From: JBFJVD01 sp041624375
GTDB lineage: Bacteria > Chloroflexota > Anaerolineae > Anaerolineales > E44-bin32
Direction: 5' to 3'
Assembly (NCBI GenBank): GCA_041624375.1
Contig: JBFJVD010000213.1
Location: 1 to 5,135, forward strand
DNA length: 5,135 nt
Part shown: one piece after another, positions 1 through 5,069 of the stretch
Layout of the letters: each line of letters starts with the position of its first letter
Numbering within the stretch: the stretch's first letter is position 1
The notes under the pieces: generated by a model
The model's input: the letters and a program-made list of their open reading frames with translations, nothing else
Told to the model about the DNA's origin: nothing
Databases searched by the model: none
Program-made: the position numbers and the translations under genes

Positions 1-46
1 CCTGCTCCGATTCACACGCCAGCCCGTTGTGGCCGAGCCCGCCTGA
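1..46 (+). CDS. 3' end of upstream gene, possibly the ABC permease subunit (partial)
   Basis: The frame that starts at position 2 reads LLRFTRQPVVAEPA and then a TGA at 44-46. That stop shares its A with the ATG of the next gene, so the two are probably translationally coupled. Only 14 residues are visible and they carry no diagnostic motif. The permease guess rests on position: CysA-type ATPase genes usually lie directly downstream of CysT/CysW-type permease genes, and a short polar, Arg- and Pro-containing tail is compatible with the cytoplasmic end of a permease. It could equally be the end of any other protein. That a coding frame ends here is moderately well supported by the overlap. Its identity is a guess. 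Confidence 0.5.
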   Translation, partial: LLRFTRQPVVAEPA

Positions 47-1911
47 TGTCCATCCATCTCCACCAGCTCACCAAGTGGTTCGGCGACACGCTCGTTCTGA
101 ATGGGGTTTCGTTGGAGATACAGGATGCCGAGCTGCTCGTATTGATCGGCGGGAGCGGAAGCGGGAAGAGCACGCTGCTGCGGGTGATCGCCGGATTGAT
201 CCGGCCGGACGCCGGCCGGGTGGTGCTGCAAGGACGGGATGTGACCGACGTTCCGCCTCAGGCACGCGGCACCGGATTCGTCTTTCAAAACTACTCCATC
301 TTCCGCCACATGTCGGTCCTGGAAAATATCGAGTTTGGACTCCGTATCCGGCGGGTTCCGGAAGCTGAGCGCCGGCTGAAAGCCGAAGCCTTACTCGATC
401 TCGTGGGGCTCGTCGGCCTCCACGCCCGCTATGCCAGTGAACTCTCCGGCGGCCAGCAGCAGCGGGTGGCCTTGGCTCGCGCGCTGGCGTACAACCCTTC
501 CGTTCTCCTGTTGGACGAACCGTTCGCTGCGCTCGATGTGAAGATCCGGGCGCAGCTCCGGCAGAGCTTGAAGCAGATCCAGCGGCAGCTTGGCGTGACC
601 GCCGTCCTGGTGACCCACGACCAGCTGGAGGCCTTCGAGCTTGCCGACCGCATCGGGGTGATCGACCGCGGTGAACTGGTTGAAGTGGGCACGCCGGATC
701 AGCTGTACCACCATCCGCAGCAAGAATTCACGGCGACCTTCCTCGGTGGGGGCAACGTCCTTGGCGGCCGTTATGATGACGGCCTCATCCGCCTGGGCGG
801 CACTACGCTGCCGATGCCAGCGGCGGCGGAACCCCACGACGATGGGGCGCCGGTGCGGGTTCTTTTCCGGCCGGAATCCGTGCTTCTTCAGGAGCACGGC
901 TTTCATCCGGGGGCGGGTGTGCCGGTGCTCGGCCGGGGCCGGGTGCGGGAGCGCATCTTCTCCGGAGCTTCCTACCGTGTCGTCCTTTCGCTTGACGCCC
1001 TCACCGGCGCACGGCCGCTGACGCCAGAGGCCGCCTACGGCCAACAGCGGATCCGGATCGAGGCCCTTCTTCCCGGCAACGGCCCGGCGCCAGCCGCCGA
1101 CAGCCAGTATTGGGTGGGGCTTTCCGACTACCATGTCCTATCGCCCACCGGACTGAAGCTGTTGATCCTGGTGGAGGCGGTTCCAGAGGGGTCGCGCGAG
1201 GTGGCCTTCGGCCTCGAACTGGCCCGGCGCGCCGGGGGGCCGTTCACGCTGCTCGCAGTGGGCCCCTCGCCTACAGAAGCAGCCGAATTGCGCGCCCTGC
1301 TGGCGGCGGAGGCCCGGGCCTGGGATGGACCATCGGCGCTGATCACCGAACGGGTGCGCAGCGGCCATCTCGCCGACGAGCTGCTGCGCGAAACGCTGGA
1401 GGGGCAGCATGAGCTGGTGGTGATCTCGTCGGCGACGGCGCTTGCCGGCGAGCCAGCCCTCTGGCGCAGGCTGGTCGACGTCGACATCCCTGTGCTCGTC
1501 GTCGGGGACAGTGCGCCGCAGCTGAACCGGATTCTGGTCTGCACGGCCGCCGGAGAACCGGGCAAGAACGATGTCCGCTTTGCCGGCCGGCTGGCACGAC
1601 GAGCCGGGGCCGATGTGACGGTTTTTCACGTACTGCAGCCCGGTGCGCCGCCGCCCGTTCGTGACCGGGCCGGAAGGCATCTCGACCAGGCCGCAGCCTC
1701 CTTGAGAGCACTCGAGGTCAGCACAGCCACCCGGCTGACCCAGGCCGAAATCCTTCCCGAGTTACAGCGTGAGATTCAGCAGGGGGGCCACGACCTGGTC
1801 GTGCTCGGGGCGCCGATCTCGACGCTCGAAGTTCCGGCGGCCGGGGGCTTGACGGAAACCCTACTCAAGGAGACCCGTTCACCGATCCTGGTGGTTCCCC
1901 TTCAGGACTGA
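46..1911 (+). CDS. CysA-like ABC transporter ATPase fused to two C-terminal universal-stress-protein domains
   Basis: This is the ATP-hydrolysing subunit of an importer, acting on the cytoplasmic face of the membrane. Residues 1-235 are a complete nucleotide-binding domain: Walker A GGSGSGKST (35-43), Q-loop Gln81, signature LSGGQ (133-137), Walker B VLLLDEP (153-159) with catalytic Glu158, D-loop AALD (161-164) and switch His191. The segment FQNYSIFRHMSV after the Walker A region resembles sulfate-type CysA proteins, but the substrate (sulfate, molybdate or another oxyanion) cannot be proven. Residues about 236-367 form the TOBE/regulatory region usual in the CysA/PotA/MalK group (LFRPESVLL at 273-281). 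CysA proteins normally end near here, at about 350-370 residues. This one continues with two tandem USP-like domains, about 370-487 and 493-618. Each begins with a hydrophobic strand (LKLLILVEA; LNRILVCTA), then a helix containing LARRAG, and each ends in a PVLVV/PILVV strand. The start is fixed by the ATG overlapping the upstream TGA. The ATPase call is very secure, the USP call good, and the substrate uncertain. Confidence 0.93.
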   Translation: MSIHLHQLTKWFGDTLVLNGVSLEIQDAELLVLIGGSGSGKSTLLRVIAGLIRPDAGRVVLQGRDVTDVPPQARGTGFVFQNYSIFRHMSVLENIEFGLRIRRVPEAERRLKAEALLDLVGLVGLHARYASELSGGQQQRVALARALAYNPSVLLLDEPFAALDVKIRAQLRQSLKQIQRQLGVTAVLVTHDQLEAFELADRIGVIDRGELVEVGTPDQLYHHPQQEFTATFLGGGNVLGGRYDDGLIRLGGTTLPMPAAAEPHDDGAPVRVLFRPESVLLQEHGFHPGAGVPVLGRGRVRERIFSGASYRVVLSLDALTGARPLTPEAAYGQQRIRIEALLPGNGPAPAADSQYWVGLSDYHVLSPTGLKLLILVEAVPEGSREVAFGLELARRAGGPFTLLAVGPSPTEAAELRALLAAEARAWDGPSALITERVRSGHLADELLRETLEGQHELVVISSATALAGEPALWRRLVDVDIPVLVVGDSAPQLNRILVCTAAGEPGKNDVRFAGRLARRAGADVTVFHVLQPGAPPPVRDRAGRHLDQAAASLRALEVSTATRLTQAEILPELQREIQQGGHDLVVLGAPISTLEVPAAGGLTETLLKETRSPILVVPLQD

Positions 1912-1915
1912 ACGC

Positions 1916-2731
1916 ATGCCTCATCTGGTCTATGCTGCCGGCGAGGAGAAAGCCCTGGGCGGCCCAAGACTAGACTACGACGCCGCTGCCGATCAGTTCG
2001 ACCGCCGCTATCGCGCTTACGCCTACCCTGGCATCGCCGCTGCACTGCGATCACTGGCCCGCCTCCCGGGTACGGAACGCGTGCTCAAAGTTGGCTGCGG
2101 CACTGGCCATTGGCTGGCGCATTTCGCTGCGGACGGCCTGGTTGCCCACGGCATAGACAGCTCGCGGGGCATGCTCGACCTCGCCCGGCGGCGGCCGCAA
2201 GCGCTGATGCTATGCTGCGGCCGCGCCGGCCACCTGCCCTATCGCCGCGCAGCGTTCGACTTGATCTGCTGTGTGAATGCGCTGCATCACTTCAATGATC
2301 CGGGAGGCTTCATCCAGCAGGCTCGCGCCTGTCTGCGAAGAGGCAGCCGGCTGGCGCTGATCGGGCTCGATCCCTCCGATCCCCGCAACCACTGGTTCCT
2401 CTACGAGTACTTTGAGGGAACCTTCGAGACCGACCGGGCGCGCTATCCTTCAGTCCGGGCGATCCTCGGCTGGATGGCTGCGGCCGGTTTCGAACACGTC
2501 ACCCACCAGACTGCCGAACACATCCGCAACGACCTGATCGGAGAAGCCGTGCTCGGTGATCCATTCCTCGAGAAGCGGGGCACCTCGCAGCTGATGCTGC
2601 TCAGCGATGCAGAATACGCCGTCGGTCGAGCGCGGATCGAGGCGGCCGTGCGCGCAGCTGAAACAGCGGGGGAGGTTCTCATCTTCCGCGTCGATCTGCG
2701 GCTGGCGCTGGTCACCGGCGTCGCCCGCTAG
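1916..2731 (+). CDS. class I SAM-dependent methyltransferase, substrate unknown
   Basis: This 271-residue, probably cytosolic protein belongs to the Methyltransf_11/25-like group of Rossmann-fold methyltransferases. Motif I is VLKVGCGTG (56-64). The acidic end of strand 2 is in GIDSS (Asp81). Strand 4 and what follows is FDLICCVNALHHF (114-126), the usual FDxhhxxxxLHHhxD pattern. Next comes the LRRGSRLALIG strand (140-150). The C-terminal half (about 151-271) is probably the substrate cap and I cannot assign it. Motif I has Lys58 where Asp or Glu is usual. Two adjacent cysteine pairs, Cys100-Cys101 and Cys118-Cys119, are noticeable. The start at 1916 lies 4 bases after the previous stop with AGGA at 1904-1907, 8 bases upstream, so the gene is co-translated with the ABC-USP gene. 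Ubiquinone/menaquinone-type and small-molecule methyltransferases share this architecture, so no symbol is given. Confidence 0.88.
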   Translation: MPHLVYAAGEEKALGGPRLDYDAAADQFDRRYRAYAYPGIAAALRSLARLPGTERVLKVGCGTGHWLAHFAADGLVAHGIDSSRGMLDLARRRPQALMLCCGRAGHLPYRRAAFDLICCVNALHHFNDPGGFIQQARACLRRGSRLALIGLDPSDPRNHWFLYEYFEGTFETDRARYPSVRAILGWMAAAGFEHVTHQTAEHIRNDLIGEAVLGDPFLEKRGTSQLMLLSDAEYAVGRARIEAAVRAAETAGEVLIFRVDLRLALVTGVAR

Positions 2732-2803
2732 CTGGGAAGTCGCACAGCCGGGGGATGGGCAGAGCACAACTGGATTGGATACACTGAGGTCCAACGGGGG
2801 ATC

Positions 2804-2817
2804 GCCACTGAAGTGGC
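2804..2817. repeat. short perfect inverted repeat, possible hairpin or operator
   Basis: GCCAC, TGAA, GTGGC: a five-base-pair GC-rich stem with a four-base loop. The inverted repeat is six base pairs if the T/A inner pair is counted. It lies 46 bases before the GNAT start codon and is followed by a C-rich, not T-rich, stretch, so it does not look like an intrinsic terminator. It may be a weak RNA hairpin or a protein site, or have no function. Confidence 0.3.
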
Positions 2818-2850
2818 TGCCCCGCCGCTCCTGCCCACCCTCACACACAG

Positions 2851-2856
2851 AGGAGG
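2851..2856 (+). promoter_or_regulatory. strong Shine-Dalgarno of the GNAT gene
   Basis: AGGAGG ends six bases before the ATG at 2863. This is close to the ideal anti-16S match and spacing, and it is the main reason for choosing that start. It is by far the best such site in the window and suggests independent, efficient translation of the GNAT gene rather than coupling to the methyltransferase. Confidence 0.8.
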
Positions 2857-2862
2857 CCCAGG

Positions 2863-3459
2863 ATGGTCACTCCAAAGCAGGCTGGCGAAGCGCTGGCGAT
2901 CGAACCCATGACGAAGGAGCGCTGGGACGACTTCGAGCGTCTGTTCGGCGAGCGCGGGGCCTGCGGCGGCTGCTGGTGCATGTACTGGCGGCTGACCCAT
3001 CGCGAGTACGAAGCCCAGAAAGGGGCCGGCAACCGCGCGGCGATGAAGGCGCTGATCGAAGCCGGCGATGTGCCGGGGCTGCTGGCCTATCGCAGCGGCG
3101 AGCCGGTGGGCTGGATCAGCGTGGCGCCGCGCGAGGAGTTCCCACGTCTGGCGCGTTCTCGCATCCTGAAACCTGTCGACGACAAGCCGGTCTGGTCTGT
3201 GGTCTGCTTTTTCGTCGACCGCGCCCACCGCCGGCAGGGCTTGAGCACCAAGCTGCTGAACGCCGCCGCGGCTTATGTCCGGGAGCAGGGAGGCGAGCTC
3301 CTGGAGGGCTACCCGGTTGAACCCAGGAAAGACCACGTTCCGCCCGTCTTTGCCTACACCGGGCTCGTCTCTGCCTTCACCAAGACCGGATTCGAGGAGG
3401 TCGGCCGCCGATCGGAAACGCGGCCGATCATGCGCCGAAGTCTGACGGACAGGGGTTGA
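2863..3459 (+). CDS. GNAT-family N-acetyltransferase
   Basis: This 198-residue, probably cytosolic acetyltransferase transfers an acetyl group from acetyl-CoA to an unknown amine. The N-terminal part has the GACGGCWCMYWR segment (32-43), which marks a widespread bacterial GNAT subgroup. The central strand LLAYRSGEPVGWISVAPRE (73-91) is typical motif D/A entry. The acetyl-CoA pyrophosphate loop is VDRAHRRQGLSTKLL (118-132), an RxxGx(S) version of the R/QxxGxG/A motif. The C-terminal part has GYPVEPR (149-155), VFAYTGLVSAFTKTGFEEV (162-180) and the closing RRSETRPIMRR, all characteristic of this subgroup. The length is normal and no disruption is seen. The downstream membrane-protein gene begins 13 bases after its stop, so the two are probably co-transcribed. 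The family call is very secure. I know of no substrate for this subgroup and make no guess from context. Confidence 0.9.
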   Translation: MVTPKQAGEALAIEPMTKERWDDFERLFGERGACGGCWCMYWRLTHREYEAQKGAGNRAAMKALIEAGDVPGLLAYRSGEPVGWISVAPREEFPRLARSRILKPVDDKPVWSVVCFFVDRAHRRQGLSTKLLNAAAAYVREQGGELLEGYPVEPRKDHVPPVFAYTGLVSAFTKTGFEEVGRRSETRPIMRRSLTDRG

Positions 3460-3472
3460 GCGTCCGGGGCGG

Positions 3473-4009
3473 ATGGCGGCGATGAAAGCCCTGCAGCTTG
3501 GCCGCTGGCTCGGATTGCGGATCGAGGTCCTCCCTTCGGCGTGGCTGGGGATGGCCCTGAGCTGGGCCGGCAGCGCGCTCGCCTACGCCGCATTGGGCGC
3601 CTTCTCAACCGCTGATGCCGTGCTCTCCGGCCTCGCGCTTGCCGGCCTGCACGTTGGCGTGACAGTCGTCCACCATTACGGTCACGCCATCGCGGCCGCC
3701 CAGACGGGCTATCCCATGACGGGTGTCCGCTTCCGATTTGGCATCGCGACTTCCCTCTATCCCGACAACGAGCCGCAGCTGCCGGCGCGCGTCCACATCC
3801 GGCGGGCGCTCGGTGGACCCATCGCAAGCGTGGTGCTGGCCCTGATCGCTGGCGTCGCAGCGGTGATCCTTCGAACCGCCGGAAGTCAGGCCTGGACGCT
3901 CGCGCTGATCACGGCCATCGACAGCCTGCTTGTGTTTGGTCTCGGCGTGCTGATCCCGCTCGGGTTTACCGATGGCAGCACACTGCTGTACTGGTGGGGG
4001 CGGCGCTGA
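3473..4009 (+). CDS. M50/site-2-protease-like membrane protein with altered HExxH motif (HHYGH)
   Basis: This 178-residue hydrophobic protein has likely membrane segments at about 22-43, 48-74, 112-134 and 141-164. Its layout follows short M50 peptidases: an N-terminal GRWLGLRIEVLPSAW, then VVHHYGHAIAAAQTGYPMTGVRF (65-87), then RRALGGPIAS (110-119), matching the family's conserved AGP/GGP region, then LIPLGFTDGSTLLYWW (160-175), matching the distal xxPxxxxDG motif. The presumptive metal ligands His67, His71 and Asp167 are all present. The catalytic Glu is replaced by His68 (codon CAT at 3674-3676), and the Asn usually preceding the distal Pro motif is not there. It may be a non-proteolytic pseudoprotease, or use a different chemistry. 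The start is uncertain. ATG 3473 has no good Shine-Dalgarno at normal distance, whereas the in-frame ATG 3482 has GGGGCGG nine bases upstream, which would give a protein beginning MKALQLGRW. No client is identifiable. Confidence 0.75.
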   Translation: MAAMKALQLGRWLGLRIEVLPSAWLGMALSWAGSALAYAALGAFSTADAVLSGLALAGLHVGVTVVHHYGHAIAAAQTGYPMTGVRFRFGIATSLYPDNEPQLPARVHIRRALGGPIASVVLALIAGVAAVILRTAGSQAWTLALITAIDSLLVFGLGVLIPLGFTDGSTLLYWWGRR

Positions 4010-4016
4010 GGCGGCG

Positions 4017-5003
4017 TCAGGCGGGTCGAGCGAATGCCGGTTTGGCCAGCTGGAAGTAGTACCAGCTCAGCCAGCGGTTCGACCACCCCATGAGCTTCGT
4101 CTGCACCAGGATGCGCGCCACCTGATCACGTCCCATCTTGGCTTCGTTCAGCAGGACGTTCGCATTGCGCCGGCTGATGGCCAGCGTGCGGGCGGCGAAA
4201 AGGACTGGCCAGATGCAGGCCAGCCGGATCCGGTGCTCGCGCCGGGGAAAAGCGAGTACATAGGAGAGGCCGTGCCAGAGATGGCCTTCGGCCTTGTCGG
4301 CCAGACGATCGACGACCAGAAGCGCCTTGTCGAGATTGTCGGGGGCGAAGAGCGTCTCGCGGGTCAGGCCCAGCGGCCGATAGAAGGACTGCGGCACGAA
4401 GACCCAACCCCGCTCGTAATCTTTGCGCATACCTCGAATGATGTTGACCGTCTGCAGCGCCAGGCCGCATTCACGGGCTAGCGGCATCATCGAATCACGA
4501 CGGCGCCGGACGATCGGCGAATACCAGGAGAAGACGTCGGTGAGTAGATAGCCGACGCGCCCGGCCACCTGGTGCATATAGTCGTCGAGCGCGGCCTCGT
4601 CTTCAACGTAAGGGCCGTGATCCTGCCAACGTGCCATGCCGAGCGAGCTCTCGATCACGTGCCCGACAATCACGCGCCGCACTTCCGAATCCATGTGGTC
4701 GATGAGCTCAAACACCCGGTCCGCGTTCTGTGTCAGGTAGATTTCGGGGTCGGAGGCGTCAAGATGGGCGACAGCGCTTGTGAGCGAGTCCAGCGAGCAC
4801 TCACCAGCCAGCACATCCGCCCAGCGCCGGAGAAGCCTGGCCTTCTCGGGAGAGGCCAGTTCGCAGTGATCTTCCAGCGAATCGGAGATCCTGAAGAGCA
4901 GGTAAGCCACCGCAATCGAATCCCGCAACGGATCCGGCAGCTGCTCGATCGAGAGGGCGAAGGTCCGGCTCACCTTGCGCAGCATCTCGATGTGGAAGTC
5001 CAT
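4017..5003 (-). CDS. squalene/phytoene synthase family protein (trans-isoprenyl diphosphate synthase, head-to-head)
   Basis: Family members join two prenyl diphosphates (FPP to squalene or dehydrosqualene, or GGPP to phytoene) through a cyclopropyl intermediate, starting hopanoid, sterol or carotenoid synthesis. The 328 residues show VSRTFALSIEQLP (11-23), matching the conserved SRSF entry helix, and the first aspartate-rich motif DSLED (41-45) in YLLFRISDSLEDH. Then follow YMHQVAGRVGYLLTDVF (142-158), the central Y-x-VAG-x-VG region, and NIIRGMRKDYERGWVFVP (187-204), the second aspartate-rich motif. The helix DKALLVVDRLADKAEGHL comes after. The second motif is GxxxD here: Gly191 (codon at 4431-4433) stands where the first Asp is normally found, and Asp195 is kept. 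No C-terminal membrane anchor of the eukaryotic squalene-synthase kind is seen. The NIIR spelling is closer to squalene synthases than to phytoene synthases (NILRD), but the product cannot be assigned. The start is supported by GGAGGGG upstream. The gene converges on the M50-like gene with a 7-base gap. Confidence 0.88.
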   Translation of the reverse strand: MDFHIEMLRKVSRTFALSIEQLPDPLRDSIAVAYLLFRISDSLEDHCELASPEKARLLRRWADVLAGECSLDSLTSAVAHLDASDPEIYLTQNADRVFELIDHMDSEVRRVIVGHVIESSLGMARWQDHGPYVEDEAALDDYMHQVAGRVGYLLTDVFSWYSPIVRRRRDSMMPLARECGLALQTVNIIRGMRKDYERGWVFVPQSFYRPLGLTRETLFAPDNLDKALLVVDRLADKAEGHLWHGLSYVLAFPRREHRIRLACIWPVLFAARTLAISRRNANVLLNEAKMGRDQVARILVQTKLMGWSNRWLSWYYFQLAKPAFARPA

Positions 5004-5012
5004 CCCTTACAT

Positions 5013-5019
5013 CCCCTCC
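5013..5019 (-). promoter_or_regulatory. Shine-Dalgarno of the squalene/phytoene synthase gene
   Basis: Read on the minus strand this is GGAGGGG, nine bases before the ATG at 5003-5001. It decides the start. The only other in-frame ATG nearby (5012-5010) is immediately followed by TAA and directly abuts this site, so it cannot be used for the protein. Confidence 0.7.
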
Positions 5020-5032
5020 GGCAGGTATCTCC

Positions 5033-5063
5033 ATTAGCGTAACGGTTCTGCCTCGATTGTCAA
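5033..5063 (-). promoter_or_regulatory. candidate sigma-70-type promoter for the squalene/phytoene synthase gene
   Basis: On the minus strand a perfect TTGACA (5063-5058) is followed by two possible -10 boxes. TACGCT (5041-5036) has a 16-base spacer and keeps the important T1, A2 and T6 positions. GCTAAT (5038-5033) has a 19-base spacer and keeps TAAT. The -35 is convincing and the -10 is weak in both readings, so basal activity may be low and depend on an activator. It lies 30 or more bases upstream of the start codon, which leaves room for a short leader with the Shine-Dalgarno. Confidence 0.5.
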
Positions 5064-5069
5064 CTGTTC
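5041..5069. promoter_or_regulatory. pair of AACnGTTC sites 21 bp apart, candidate operator
   Basis: On the plus strand, AACGGTTC at 5041-5048 and AACTGTTC at 5062-5069 are direct copies that differ only at the central base. Each contains the small palindrome AACnGTT. Their starts are exactly 21 bp apart, about two DNA turns, so both would face the same side of the helix. One lies between the candidate -10 and -35 boxes and the other overlaps the -35, which is the placement expected for a repressor or for control of RNA polymerase access. No matching regulator gene is in the window. Confidence 0.35.

Larger units (their letters stand above)
2732..2862. other. 131-base intergenic region between methyltransferase and GNAT genes
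   Basis: The region is noncoding on the basis of visible signals. It holds a perfect short inverted repeat (2804-2817), a C-rich stretch (2819-2840) and the Shine-Dalgarno of the next gene. TACACT at 2780-2785 resembles a -10 box, but the position expected for a -35 (about 2757-2762, GGGCAG) does not match, so I do not call a promoter. The gap is much wider than those inside the two flanking gene pairs, so a transcription unit boundary may lie here. Confidence 0.5.

Noticed and set aside
391..1134. Long minus-strand open frame (247 codons) inside the ABC gene
   Set aside because: It lies wholly antisense to the well-supported ATPase, its translation has no recognisable motif, and such frames are common opposite high-GC genes. 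The same applies to the antisense frames at 1128-1565, 1138-1680 and 1343-1711.
2755..2787. Ten-codon plus-strand mini-ORF (MGRAQLDWIH) as a possible leader peptide
   Set aside because: There is no run of regulatory codons, no attenuator pair of hairpins and no clear reason for a leader ahead of a GNAT gene. An ORF this short is expected by chance.
2607..3320. Plus-strand open frame of 237 codons spanning the gap and the GNAT gene
   Set aside because: It runs out of frame through two recognised genes, its translation is low-complexity Arg/Gly/Pro-rich sequence, and the GNAT frame has the motifs and the Shine-Dalgarno.
2728..3336. Minus-strand open frame of 202 codons opposite the GNAT gene
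   Set aside because: It is antisense to a clearly conserved acetyltransferase, with no domain or start signal of its own.
3354..3827. Minus-strand open frame of 157 codons across the GNAT/M50-like junction
   Set aside because: Its Arg- and Ala-rich composition is typical of a shadow frame. The plus-strand frames explain the sequence through motifs and membrane pattern.
4005..4021. Possible bidirectional terminator between the converging genes
   Set aside because: Only a four-base-pair CTGA/TCAG stem can form around the 7-base gap and neither strand has a T-run. Any terminator would have to be Rho-dependent or lie within a gene.
3972..4481. Plus-strand open frame of 169 codons opposite the synthase, and a similar one at 4572-5042
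   Set aside because: Both are antisense to the squalene/phytoene synthase, whose aspartate-rich and NIIR motifs are in the minus frame.
5007..5012. In-frame ATG-TAA start-stop element just before the synthase start
   Set aside because: On the minus strand it reads ATG TAA GGG ATG, but the Shine-Dalgarno directly abuts the first ATG, leaving no usable spacing. It is probably coincidence.
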